Below, piece after piece: positions 48,474-59,422 of a DNA stretch of 64,000 nt. The notes beneath the pieces were generated by a model. That model was not told the DNA's origin. It was given only the letters and a program-made list of their open reading frames with translations, and ran no database searches. Position numbers and translations under genes: made by a program. The stretch spans positions 1 through 64,000 of the forward strand of contig MU119415.1 in assembly GCA_014904845.1 (NCBI GenBank), given 5' to 3'. Source of the DNA: Acephala macrosclerotiorum. Its lineage: Eukaryota; Ascomycota; Leotiomycetes; Helotiales; Mollisiaceae. Positions within the stretch are counted from its first letter, which is position 1. Each line of letters opens with the position of its first letter.

Positions 48474-49703
48474 ATGGATCCAGCAACTACAGGAACCCTC
48501 GCCTCCGTCGCCGAAACAGTAGTCGAGGCCGGAGTAGCAGCCTACTTCCTAACCCAACCAACCTTGCCACTCAAAGCCACTCTCCAGCACATCTCCTCTC
48601 CAACTTTCATTCATCGCTCAGGTCACACATTCTCAATCATCTCAGACCGAGCTTACATATTCGGCGGTCACAAGTCGAATGAGATCCAAGAACTCCACCT
48701 CTTCAGCAACGACGGCAAAGTCGGTGCTCCTAGAACGGTGAAGGGCGTCAGGACTGTAACGGCTATTGGAGAAAGTAGCCAAGTTCCCCCTCCTCGGGTC
48801 CAACAAACAGAAATCTCACCACTCTCAGAATCCGGCCGCATCTGGGTCTTCGACCCCCTCTCTTCTTCGTGGTTATTCCTCGATCCTCCTCCAAGGACAG
48901 AGTTCCCATGTCCTCGGTACGGACATTCAACGACGGTAAGCGAAGATGGGAGCACGGTGTTTGTGCATGGTGGGGTAGGGGAGGGGGGTTGTTGGCTGAT
49001 TGTTGGGGGTTTTATTTGGATGAGGGGAGGTGGACGAGGTTGGCTTCTTCGAGGTCTCCTGTTTCTGGTGCTGCGATTACTTGTTCGAATCGCAAGTTAT
49101 GGAGATTTGGTGGTTGGGATGGGGAGAAATATCTTAGTGAGTTGAGCTGTTTGGAAGTAGAGAGTGGGAAGAAGCATGATCTTTATAGACCTGGGACTTT
49201 AGATGAATCGAAACGAGAATGGGAAAGCGTTGAAATTTCCACGAAACTGGAGGCCGAGACGAAGAAAGTAGGGGAGGCGAGTTTGCAATGGCCTACTGCA
49301 AGGAGTGGTGCTGCGATGCACTTTATCTCGACGGGGAATGGAAGGGGTTATTTGGTTTTGGCATTGGGTGAGGGGCAACGTGGGTTGTGTCAAGATATAT
49401 GGGCATACCAACTCCCCACCTCGAACCTATCTGGCGCAGGATTTAAAGATGGAATCAAGAACAAGATGCCGGGTGTGAGTAGTCACGAAACGCCAGTGGG
49501 CCGAGGTGAAGGTTACAAAGATGGAGGTTGATGGGGATGAGAAAAGTAGAGGAGCTTGGACTGCGAGAAACGGGTTTGGGAGTGCGGTGACGGGGACAAA
49601 AGGTTTCATGGTTTGGGGCGGAATGAATGAGGAAGGTGAGGTTTGGGGGGATGGGCGGTGGGTTAAGATTGAAGGAGCCATGGCCAAACATCAATCTCAA
49701 TAG
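48474..49703 (+). CDS. Kelch-repeat beta-propeller protein with two apparent frameshifts
   Basis: Kelch blades are recognisable by the GG-plus-Trp/Tyr pattern: HTFSIISDRAYIFGGHK, RYGHSTTVSEDGSTVFVHGG, WRFGGWDGEKYLSEL and FGSAVTGTKGFMVWGG. Such propellers act as protein-binding platforms. The reading changes frame in a G-run at about 48975-48990 (one G too few for continuous kelch coding) and again near 49470, after which the last blade continues to TAG 49701-49703. Either the gene is newly broken or the assembly has two indels. No intron with sensible splice sites explains them. About 410 residues if continuous. Confidence 0.7.
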
Positions 49704-49941
49704 GTTTGAAGGAATATTTGACGACCACTGTGATACACCGAATCTGGACAGATGCTTAAGCTTTCTTGGCGGTTGAAGAGCGCTGTGACTTCAACTGACA
49801 GCTCTAACTGTCATGCCGAAGGCCCAGAATACAAAGACGATTCGGTTTTCCCTTTGCAAGCGAGCTCCTCCTTTCTTCCTTGTCCGCTCACCTTCTCTCA
49901 TACCAAACGTCAACTCGTAAACTTTTCTTATCCCACCTGAT

Positions 49942-50007
49942 CGCATCCGAAAATCCCCCGACGAGTCCTTTGGTCGTTATGGATTTAATTACGAACTTTT
50001 TCTTCCG
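49942..50007 (+). repeat. Dispersed direct repeat, copy A
   Basis: Starts CGCATCCGAAAATCCCCC and ends around GGATTTAATTACGAA. It shares the CATCCGAA head and the (T)TATGRATTTAAATAYGAAA tail with three further copies downstream. Confidence 0.55.
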
Positions 50008-50246
50008 TGTTATGATAGGGGATTTGAATCTGTTTTATACAACTTCTAATCGCCTGTTGTAGCATAATATTTTGCCCTTTTCCCAGACAGAGAAGAAAAA
50101 AATATAATAATTAACATGAATAATTCAAAAGTCGTCTTTAAGCAACCTCCTTCCTTACTTTCATCTATCCACTTTATGTTTTCACCCATACACATCCCAT
50201 ACCACCTCGTCTGCCAGGCGTCAATCCTTTCACACACACCTACAAA

Positions 50247-50321
50247 CGCACATCCGAATATCTCCATCTGTTCCCTAACTACCTGGCCCTTGTTATTGAT
50301 CTAAATATGAAAATTATTCTG
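50247..50321 (+). repeat. Dispersed direct repeat, copy B
   Basis: Starts CGCACATCCGAATATCTCC and ends CTAAATATGAAAATTATTCTG-like. The following CCAGATCCCCTTCCTAG also recurs after copy D (CCAGATCTCCTCCCTAG), so the repeat is longer than its core. Confidence 0.6.
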
Positions 50322-51349
50322 TGTCCAGATCCCCTTCCTAGGTCTCATCGGCCAGACAAGCTAAACGATAGGTTTAGCTACCTTTATTCTCTCAGCGGCC
50401 AGGTGAAAGCTTATTAGATTGGCAAAATTACATCCCGGGTTTTGAAGCAACAAATTTACCAATTAGAACAGGGAAACCCACCCCACGGAGAACAAAAAAA
50501 AACAAGACAGGTCAGAGAGATGCAGGGCTCTATGATCAACGCCATCGTTTCCCCCTTTTCTTTTAGACCAGAAAGGAAAGGCGAGATGAATTGAGTATCC
50601 TTTCTCTTGAGCCTTTCGTGCAAAGGCCTGTACTAAGCCCGCTTAAGGGCAAAGTAGGCTACTATGGTGGATTGAAGGTGAATGGGTGCTTTGGGGAGGG
50701 CAGTTCTAAGGGTATACCTACCAAGTCAATGCCCAACCAAATCTCAAACTCATGGCTGGCTGGACTCCTTTCGGCGCGGGAATGCAAGCAAACGTTGTCG
50801 GCTTGGAAGGAGAAATTGCATGAACTGATATGTTCGGGTAACGTTAGGATCAATTAAAGGAACTGAGAGGAGATGAATACCCGAGGAAGGCACCACAGAG
50901 GGTCACTGACAATATCAATTCTGCGTATCAGGTGCGCGATTCCCGAGACGTATCCGAAAAGGCTTATCGAAATCCGGATCAGCCTTCGTCCACAGCTCCT
51001 TAGTGGGTGAAGATTGAGTATATCAAATATATTGAGAAGATGAAGTGCATGCGTATGATGAGAAAGAATTTCGAGAATCGGAGGAAGTGATTGTGAAAGA
51101 CGCCCGAGCTTTCTGGTGTGAAGACATATCGCAGGAACGAGGCTGTTGAACATGCAGTTTCCAATTCTAAAGATATCTCCAAGAGGAGTGATCACTACCT
51201 AAATGTATCAAGGAGTGGCAATCACAAGGACAGTTCAAGCAAAGAAAGAAAGCTGCTATCCCTCTATGTTAAGCGAGGTCTCCCCTTTCCTTCCTACTCA
51301 TTCACTTCCACCCTCCCTTCCCACCAGCCCCCACCAACCCCCCCGCCTC

Positions 51350-51414
51350 CGCATCCGAACATCTCCCGGTGCCTCTCCATCATTCTTTATGAATTTAAAT
51401 ACGAAAATTTTCTG
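51350..51414 (+). repeat. Dispersed direct repeat, copy C
   Basis: Starts CGCATCCGAACATCTCCC and ends ATACGAAAATTTTCTG. It is the closest to a consensus, with an intact TTTAAAT core. Confidence 0.6.
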
Positions 51415-51814
51415 TCACCGCCATGACGAGGCCGTTGGTGTTGCAAACCTTCCGTCTGCAACACTAAAGGCCTGGTTATGGCGAGCTCTTTTTTTCATCC
51501 AAAATCTGCTACTAACTAACAATGATAGATAGGGAGGCAATTATTTAGCGTGGGGGTATTGCATGCGTTGCGCTCTCTCTTTTTGCCTTTGTTTTCTTTG
51601 GGAAGTAAAGAAGCATTGACAGGACTGCAATATCTGGAGTTTCCTTTTTCCGGCTTCTTGTGCTGAGTTAAGTGCCTCATCTTCAAATAAGCCCCTCTTT
51701 TCTTCCTTGAGTTCTTTTATCAACTTGACTTCTTCACTCTTCAAACCCCAGCCTTGTATACAAGGCGTCAATCGCCAAAGCTCCTAAATGCGGCCAATCC
51801 CACTCCATCACCAC

Positions 51815-51880
51815 CACATCCGAAAATTCCCCATCCGTCCTTGTTCAGTTCTTGCTCGTTATGAATCTAAATAGCAAGAC
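51815..51880 (+). repeat. Dispersed direct repeat, copy D
   Basis: Starts CACATCCGAAAATTCCCC and ends TATGAATCTAAATAGCAAG. About 45 bp upstream it shares GGCGTCAATC with the flank of copy B. Confidence 0.55.
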
Positions 51881-53014
51881 TCGCACTTGCCAGATCTCCT
51901 CCCTAGCACCTGCTCCGCCCTAGTCTCGTCAGCTCGTCTGGCCGACTGGTTGACCCTTTCTTCCTTCTTGGGCGCAAGCGCCATCCTCTCCATGCTGATT
52001 TTTTTTTAAAAATACAAACTTACTAAAAAAAAACAAATAAACAAACAGAAGAACAAGCAAATGCAAGATAGCACAGCGAAGAGCTGGGGGAACTTTATGT
52101 CCGAGAAAATATATTTTGCTTCTTCTTTCCTTCCCAAAGCAAAGGTAACGCGATCTGTTGTTACCTTTTTTTGTGACGATCTAAGAGTGTCGAAAAGTCG
52201 CTTATGGTTGCTTAGAGGGGAGAGCTCGGCTGTTGCCAATCAGAAAGAGATTGAAAGTGGAAGAAACTACTTCTGATAATGCCAAAGGTAATGCAATGTG
52301 CAGCTACAACTCAAGTACTACAGTCCAACACAGCTCCTGCAGCTTGCAGGCATCTGGGATGTTATCTTTGCATCATTCAAGTTATAAATGCAAAATGTGA
52401 AAAGCTCAAGAGTGACAATATTCAAAAAGCAAGGAATGCAACCCCTAGACCCCAATGACTCCTAACTCTAAAAATATCTTAACCCCTAAGCCCACCTCTT
52501 TCCTTCCCATCGGCTTGTCCCCTGCGTTTGAAAAGAGAGAGATATCACCCGTATAGATTTAAATAAGCATTTTGCTATCCTTCTTTAGGATTTATCGCTC
52601 GCCTACCCAGACTATAAGTTGTTAGTAATGAGAGGATTTGACTTTTTTGAACTTTCAAGAGACTTTTTTTGGCGCTAAAAAGGCGAGAATGCGGTCCGAT
52701 GATCACCCTGTGCCTTCGGGATAGGAGTTGTGTATATGTAGCTGTCTGGAGATAGAATCTTGTTTGAGGCTAGGACTTTTTTGGTCTAGAATGTCCTAGA
52801 CTGAGCTGGGACAATGGGAGACCTCTTGGCATAAGCATCTGCAAACACTAATAGCAAGCAATGCAAAATGCAATTGATCAATGTTTGAAATCAAGCTGGC
52901 TTCTCTTGAAGGAAGAATGTCTGTTTTTGACCCACTTTGATCTGCAAAGAAGCATGCGCGAACCGAGAAAACTCCGAGGCAAGCAATTTATTTTGATACT
53001 CCTTAACCACAAAC

Positions 53015-54349
53015 CTATCTAGGACCCAGCTTCTCCAAAACCTTAGGCCCTTGCTCTTCCCATTCTTGCTTTGTAATCCACATATTCTCCTTATCCGCCA
53101 TGATATTCGCCAGTACCGCACCACCAAGGAAAACCATATGTCTCCTCCTCGGTGGATCTTCGATCCTGACCTTGAATTTGCTCAGACGCTCAGGATCTCC
53201 ATGCAGAACCCTCGTCAACCAAAGCTGCTTTAATTCCTTCTCTAATCGAGATGGGAGACCCGGGTACATGCTGCTTCCGCCGGAAAGAACAATGGCTTTG
53301 AAGAGGGAGGAGCGTACATCGACGGGTGCGGCTTGGATGGTGTTGAAGAGGAATTCGGCGATGCCGGGTTGTTCGACGTCAACGAGGTGGGGTTGGAAGA
53401 GGCATTCTGGGGCTTCGAATCGTTCGCTGCCTACGCGGATGACGCGGCCATCTGGAAGGGTGTAGCTCTCCACCAAGACAGTTGTATCTTCGCTCAATCT
53501 CTGATCTAGCTCAAGATCGTATGAAACGTAGCAGAGCTTCTCCTTGATTTGCCGCACGGTCTCGAAATCGGCTGTTCGGTTCAAGGCGTATCCGCGTCGG
53601 AGGAGAAGGGCAATCAAGTTGCGGGTGACATCTCGACCTGCTACATCCAATCTGCGAGTGAGGTGGTTGAGAACGACTGATTCGTAGACGGGTACAATGT
53701 GCGTAACTCCGTCTCCTGAATCAACTACTACTCCTGAGCTTAGACCTGTTCCCGTCAGCAGCTTTCCAAGACCATGACATTAATCACCTACCCTGCGCAT
53801 ATAGAGCGAGCACTGCCTGAATAGCCACATAGACGCCCCCAAAGTTATATCGCTCAAACATGACTTCGCACATCTGCTCTCTGTTCTTCAGCGGATTCAT
53901 TGGCGGCTCCGTAAGCAAGATTTTGCGACCCGTGGTGTTGACCTTCATCTTCTCGTAGAAAGTGTAATCCCACAGATGCTGCATATCATCCCATTTCTTG
54001 ACGATACCGTTCTCCATTGGGTAGGAGACCTGCAGCATTGTTCGTGCTGCTGCCGCCTCGTCTCCGCACATGATGTCCTTGATGACGAGGCCATCGTTGC
54101 CCTTTTCTTCGGTTCGTAGGATGGGTCGCCCGACTATGGATGGGTATTGGAATTCTGGGAAGTTCTGGGAGAGGGGGCATCAGTCTCGTGGAGGGTGTGG
54201 GGGTGCTGGAAGCGTAGGCGCATACCTGTGCAGCATAGCCAACCTTGAGAAATCCGGTTCCTCCGTCCAGAACTATGGGATTGGAATTAGTAGAAGCTTG
54301 TGAGGATTGGAGATGTTGCTAATATACCTATGGGAGGTTCTGCCGCCAT
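53015..54349 (-). CDS. ARP2: Actin-related protein 2
   Basis: Subunit of the Arp2/3 complex that nucleates branched actin at endocytic patches. ATG 54349 gives MAAEPPI, then an intron of about 57 bp, [16 protein letters not shown], a second intron near 54166-54224, and [14 protein letters not shown]. Actin-fold signatures: [20 protein letters not shown], a third intron near 53745-53805, [30 protein letters not shown], and [20 protein letters not shown]. It ends [13 protein letters not shown] at the stop 53015. About 388 residues, as expected. Intact. Confidence 0.95.
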
Positions 54350-54653
54350 TTTTAGAGGATGTGATGTGGTCAAGGAGGGTGTCTGTGATTGTGGTGAAGT
54401 CGAGGTTGGTGGGGTGCGGTTGACGACGAAGTGACGTTGGTGGATTCTTCGGGCAACCGTAGTGAGATGCTGCTTCCTTCCCCGCCACGAGGCTACTACT
54501 TTAGCCTCACAATTGCTGTTTTGGGACGGACGTTGGGCGCCAAACTCTTTCAACAAACAACGATTTTTGGATGATTGTCACAGACATCGATTTCACTACA
54601 GTTGCTATCACAGGAACAGCCTTTCTTCAGCACAGTTCGAAAATCAAGTCGCC

Positions 54654-55748
54654 ATGGACTACTACAAGAAGATCCTCCTCATCAATCCAAACTCAAACAA
54701 AGAGATGACTATTAGCTTGAAGCAATTGATTGACCGCTTTCCAGCGAAGATGACTATCTCGACATACACAGCACCGGGCACCGCCCCGAGAAGTATCAAT
54801 AACGAGGTGGATGCCTTAGCTTCGGCACAGGAATCAATTGGTCAGATCCTCCACTTACGCGACCAGTATAAGTTCGATGGATACTTGGTTGCTTGCTACA
54901 GCCTTCACCCTCTTGTCGATATAATTAAGGAATCGGTACCGCCTAGTGTTTTTGTCTTGGGAATCTTCGAAGCTAGCATTTCGACTGCTTTGGCTCTGAC
55001 ACCCATACGACCACCGTGGTTGGCTGCAAATGTCATAATGAAGACGAAGTTTGGAATCGTCACTACAGGGTCAGCTTGGGAGGAGATCCTGGGAAGCAGT
55101 TTGTTGGTTATGTTGGGCTTGAAAGAAGTCAACAAATCTCCTTCAGGACGATTCAAGAGAGTTGAAACGACGGGACTAAATGCAGATGAGCTGCATGAAG
55201 CACCGAGAGAAGAGGTGGCACGGAGGATGAAGGAAGCGACAAAGAGGCTTCTTAGAATCAACAACGATGCCACGGAAAATGATGCCAATGCCAATGATGG
55301 CGAGGAAACGGACGTTAACACCACCGTCGTCAAGAGCACTTGGGCCAGCGTCGCCGCCGCGGCGGATGCCAACGGCAAGGAGAATGTAGCCACCAACCAG
55401 CTCCCCGCTGCACCCACACCAGGTGATTTAAGTCTTCCAACTCGCACGAAGAGCCCAGCCGTCAATGACAAGGAGAACTCCACTACCAATCAGCTCACCA
55501 GAGCACAAGGTCTCCCAACTCGTCCGAAGACTGCTGACGTCGAGAGCAAGGGCTTCACTCGCACCGATGTCAAGGTGATCTGCCTGGGTTGTGCGGGGAT
55601 GTCAGGTTTTGATGATGTTGTTCGAGAAGCATTGGTTGAAGAGTTGGGACCAAAGCAGGCCCAGGAGATATATATCTTGGATCCGGTGCAGGTGGGAATC
55701 GGTATGCTGGAGCACATGATCAAAAGCTTGCCGTCTCCCAGGCTATGA
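54654..55748 (+). CDS. Asp/Glu/hydantoin racemase-family protein with large insert
   Basis: Related to the HyuE/DCG1 racemases that act on hydantoin or allantoin, using two cysteines. ATG 54654 begins MDYYKKILLINPNSNKEMT. The first catalytic Cys is in GYLVACYSLHPLV and the second in VICLGCAGMSGFDDVV. Between them lies about 95 extra residues (roughly 205-300) rich in Asn, Thr and Pro with a duplicated unit (KENVATNQL ... LPTRTK, then KENSTTNQL ... LPTRPK). The length of 364 residues compares with about 245 for the family. A single exon, intact. Yeast DCG1 belongs to nitrogen-regulated genes, which would fit a TamA-like regulator, but that link is inference. Confidence 0.85.
   Translation: MDYYKKILLINPNSNKEMTISLKQLIDRFPAKMTISTYTAPGTAPRSINNEVDALASAQESIGQILHLRDQYKFDGYLVACYSLHPLVDIIKESVPPSVFVLGIFEASISTALALTPIRPPWLAANVIMKTKFGIVTTGSAWEEILGSSLLVMLGLKEVNKSPSGRFKRVETTGLNADELHEAPREEVARRMKEATKRLLRINNDATENDANANDGEETDVNTTVVKSTWASVAAAADANGKENVATNQLPAAPTPGDLSLPTRTKSPAVNDKENSTTNQLTRAQGLPTRPKTADVESKGFTRTDVKVICLGCAGMSGFDDVVREALVEELGPKQAQEIYILDPVQVGIGMLEHMIKSLPSPRL
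55269..55555 (+). repeat. In-frame duplicated segment within the racemase-like gene
   Basis: Two tandem units of about 80-92 bp begin AACGGCAAGGAGAATG (about 55370) and AATGACAAGGAGAACTC (about 55460) and each ends with a CTCCCAACTCGT-like block. They keep the reading frame and lie in the insert between the two catalytic cysteines. Confidence 0.7.
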
Positions 55749-55820
55749 AAGAGCGGGATGGTGGCAAGAGTGGAAATAGTTGGAACGGACCAGTGAACAT
55801 GGAAAGTGTTGGGGGAATAC

Positions 55821-55858
55821 TTAGAGCTGGTATTATTATGCCTGGGAGCTCTGCTAAG
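55821..55858 (+). repeat. Minisatellite unit 1 (left of hAT)
   Basis: TTAGAGCTGG...CTCTGCTAAG is one 42-bp unit when joined to CTGA at 59180-59183. Three further diverged units follow on the other side of the transposon. Confidence 0.7.
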
Positions 55859-58800
55859 CAGCGAATCAACCTTCCTATCCTGCCGACACGGATAGGAAGG
55901 TGGAAACCTTCAACTTGCCTGCTTTCCATAGCGAATATCGTAACCTTCCCTTCTTATTCTTCCCAGCGTTATAAAAGCTGAAAAGCTTCCATTTATAGTC
56001 TTATCATTTTTCCCAACTTTCCCATTGGCCGAAAATGTGGATATCGAAGTACGATAGCTGGTTCTAAAGTATAAATCAAATTAGCTTGGTGTTATAAAAG
56101 CGTAGATTTCAGAGATTACTAAAAAATCATTATTATTCCTTACTTTTTTCCATTATTTACAACACTATGGATTTCTACGTGCAAAGAAAAGAGCGTATCT
56201 CTAAAAAAAGTACAAACTTTCGTTCTAACTTTACTCAACATTCGTCAAATTCTCCTTCTCAAAAACTAATTATAGAACTACTTGCAAATGCACCAATTGT
56301 CCTTGATATTACTCCCATTAATATAGTCTCGAAATTGACGCATCAAATGCTCGAGGCCGCTCGAGATAACGCTAAATATGATTTAATATATACTAAAATT
56401 TCGCGAGATTATAAACTATTGATTAAATCAAAATATTACGTTAAACTAGATCTATATTGCACTCGATTATTCAAAGCCTTCGCATGGTATAATCTTCTAC
56501 TACACTCTTTTAAGATTTTTTAAACGAGTCGATCGGTGAGTATTTAAAGAAAGGAGCAACGAAAGAGGATTGTATGGTATTGTGGGCATTGTTATGCGAC
56601 TGAGAAAAAAGAATTTATCATTGGAAAAAAAAATAACTCGAAGACTAAAAAACGCCATTTATCAATTGCACATCGAATTAATATTGAACATTCAAAGGGA
56701 AAAAGTAAGAATATACCGTAGATCTTATTTGAACGTCTACAAACACGAACGAATATCAATCTATTAATCAAGTACATCGAAAATCGATTTATTAATACTA
56801 TAATAATTTTTATCGTCATTTACTAATTATTTTTGAGTCTAATGATTAATAATTTGTTTTATGAGCTTCTAAAAGTCGTGTATTCAACAGTAAAATCGAT
56901 TCTGCTTTTAGCAACTAATACAATTCGCGAGTGAATAATGAAAACGTTTTTACTACGTTAAAAGTAATTGAAAACGGATCTCGAGCGCTTTTTATTAAAG
57001 GTGTATTTCTCTTTCGATCTTTGGAGTTTTTCGAACTATATAATACTTTTGAACATCGTTTGCCACTATATTGATTATGCGAAGCGTAATTAGACGGTAC
57101 GTTGATGATTTTAATGATTTTCGGCATTATAGTATTATTTTTCGGTGATAGTATTGTTGTTTTACGAATCGGGTATAGCGTGGTGCGGCCGCGTCGCAAA
57201 CGACTCTCATTGGCTAACTCGACTTTAGATTTTGTTTGTAATTAGACAGTTGAAAAAGTCACATTTCGACGAAAATTAAACACAAATTATTATATCAATT
57301 ATTAAAGATTACAACTTTAAAAACAATATTAAATACTTCGTTACAAATAATACTACGAATAACGATACAGCGATTAATACGGTTCTAAGCGAATTATATC
57401 GGTATCTTACGAAGAAACAGAAGAAGACTCGACGTTTGCGATATCTTGGCCACGTTATTAATTTCTCTGCGAAGGCGTTTCTTTATAAGAAAGAAGTAGA
57501 AAAGTTTATTATTTCTACGGAATTATCAAAAACTATATTAGACACACAAAAAAAGCTCGAATTATGGAGGAAACGTAGACCGATTAGCAAGTTTCACAAT
57601 CTTATTATCTTTATTTGCAAGATTTCGCAACGCCGTAAAGCATTCGAATTTGTTCTAAAAGCAAATAATACAATATTCACGAAATATAATCACTTTAAGT
57701 TCGTTATCGATAATGCAACGCGGTAGAATTCTCTTTACAATATAATTGAAAGAATACTAAATCTACGAGAAAAACTCATACGATTTGTCGAGTTCAATGA
57801 GAACGAATTACATGGTTCTAAGAAGAAGGCAGATCAGAATTATACTATAGAGGAGAGGAAATACTTTTTAAAGTATAATAAATTAGATGGTAACGATTGG
57901 AAAGTGCTAGAAGAAACTATAATAATTCTAAAGCCTTTTTATACTTACATTAAACGAGCAGAGAAAAAAGACACGTCCAGTGATCGCGAGATTTTTTCTG
58001 ATTATATAGTAACGTTAAATACTTTTTTTGATTACGTTCGAACGCTTCGATAAATTTTTCTTGCACGAGTTAAAACCATTCAATTTTCACTAACGTCTAT
58101 TAAGCATTTGTAGATAGTACTATTCAATTATTGAATAAAATTCGACAAATACTTTACTAAAATCGATACTATACTCGCACACTACGCTGCAATCGCTACT
58201 CGGTCTCAAAACAAGTTTAAGTATTTTGAAAAAGCATAGAAACACTGTACGACGTGATTCGATACAACAATACCAAAACTCTGGATTTTCACTACAAAAA
58301 AAACTATTTTTAACCTCTAGAAAACCGACTACGCAATCCTCTTTCTCCCTCCCATTAAATCTACGATTTCTACGAAGCGACCACGAGCTGAAACCGACGC
58401 TTCCCCTCCTCTTTCTCTCGATCGAATTGATACAGCAATTAATTGCTTAAATGATACAAATGATAAGAATATATTTGCTAATGAGATAAATAAGTAGCTA
58501 CAAATATCGCGATTCGATTTCTTTACGAATACGTCACTATTTTAATATTAAGTCTCGCAATTACAAAATCTTTAATTATATCGAGTTAGAAAGATGGCTT
58601 TGGATATGTGTTCTGTTTTTGTAATATCGATTGAATGTGAGAGAGTCTTTTTTAGTTCAAAATTTATAATTACGGGCCAATGAATGCAATTGAAAGTTGA
58701 TATAATTGAGGTTACACAATGTTTAAGGATGTGAATGATTTTTGATCGAAAGAAAGCCGGTAGATGAAAAGTAGAGCGACGAGTTGATAAGGAGAGTAAA

Positions 58801-59171
58801 GAGGTTAAAGAAAATAGAAATTTATGGAATTGGATTACTTTTACGGAACTATACAATTTCTACGACGCGGACGATGCAATTCAAGTTACAATACCAAGGA
58901 ATGTGGTCATAATTGAAAATGGAGATGATATTAGAAGTGATATTAAGAGTAATGTCGAGTTTACAAGGTAAAAGAAGACAGATTGAGCCGTTTTGGGCGA
59001 CTTTTGGTGTAAACCTTCCCTTTTTTATCTTCCTATCTTGCTTTCTACGGCTCTTTTATAATTTTCCATTGAATATATATTAACCTTCTCTTCCAATCCT
59101 TCCTACGGCGAAAAGACAACCTTTCCTTTCTAGGCCGATTTTGACGGCAGGATAAGAAGGTTGAAACGCTG
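55859..59171 (+). mobile_element. Decayed hAT transposon, 3,313 bp
   Basis: The ends are inverted repeats starting CAGCG: left 55859-55885 against right 59145-59171, 24 of 27 bases matching. An 8-bp direct repeat CTGCTAAG lies at 55851-55858 and 59172-59179, the hallmark duplication of hAT elements. The interior is AT-rich and carries a badly mutated transposase on the plus strand. Hundreds of stops and an A+T bias suggest RIP. No intact copy is in the window. Confidence 0.9.
56167..58760 (+). pseudogene. hAT transposase remnant
   Basis: Pieces of a hAT transposase in order on the plus strand: YFSFDLWSFSNYIILLN (about 57005; normally SFDLWTSPN), IIKDYNFKNNIKYFV..NNDTAI (57300; the usual catalytic DN is read as NN), RRLRYLGHVINFSAKAFLY (57430), LWRKRRPISKFHNLIIFI (57560), EKKDTSSDREIFSDYIV (57960), DKYFTKIDTI-like (58145) and the C-terminal dimerisation segment ALDMCSVFVISIECERVF (58593). 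The N-terminal frame at 56167-56523 is less certain. Many stops and shifts; Asp to Asn and Gln to stop changes fit C to T decay. Not functional. Confidence 0.85.
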
Positions 59172-59308
59172 CTGCTAAGCTGAGTAGAGGTGCGATTATG
59201 AATGTCTGGACGCTGTCTAGGACATAGTAGAGCTGTTATTGTTATGCCTGGATGCTCTGCCTGGCCGGTAGAGATACGATTACGGATACCTTGATGCTGC
59301 CTGGGAGG
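59172..59308 (+). repeat. Minisatellite units 2-4 (right of hAT)
   Basis: After the second hAT target-site copy (59172-59179) and CTGA come three units of 41-43 bp at 59184, 59227 and 59268, each starting GTAGAG and ending in a CTGCCTGG-like block. They are diverged by about a third. Confidence 0.7.
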
Positions 59309-59422
59309 AGGAAAGCTGAAGTTTTGATCGCGAGCATTACTGTATGATACCAATCACGGCGTTATCGCCATTCTGTAGAATTGTATCCCTTCTTTCACTC
59401 CAACAAGGCCTAAACTGTCTTT

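Larger units (their letters stand above)
49704..53014. other. Long convergent intergenic region with dispersed repeats
   Basis: 3.3 kb between the 3' ends of the kelch gene and ARP2, large for a fungal convergent gap. No protein-coding signal. The plus strand is pyrimidine-rich. Four copies of a degenerate 65-75-bp repeat lie at 49942, 50247, 51350 and 51815, with a weaker fifth near 52508. A transcribed noncoding unit is possible but unproven. Confidence 0.6.
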
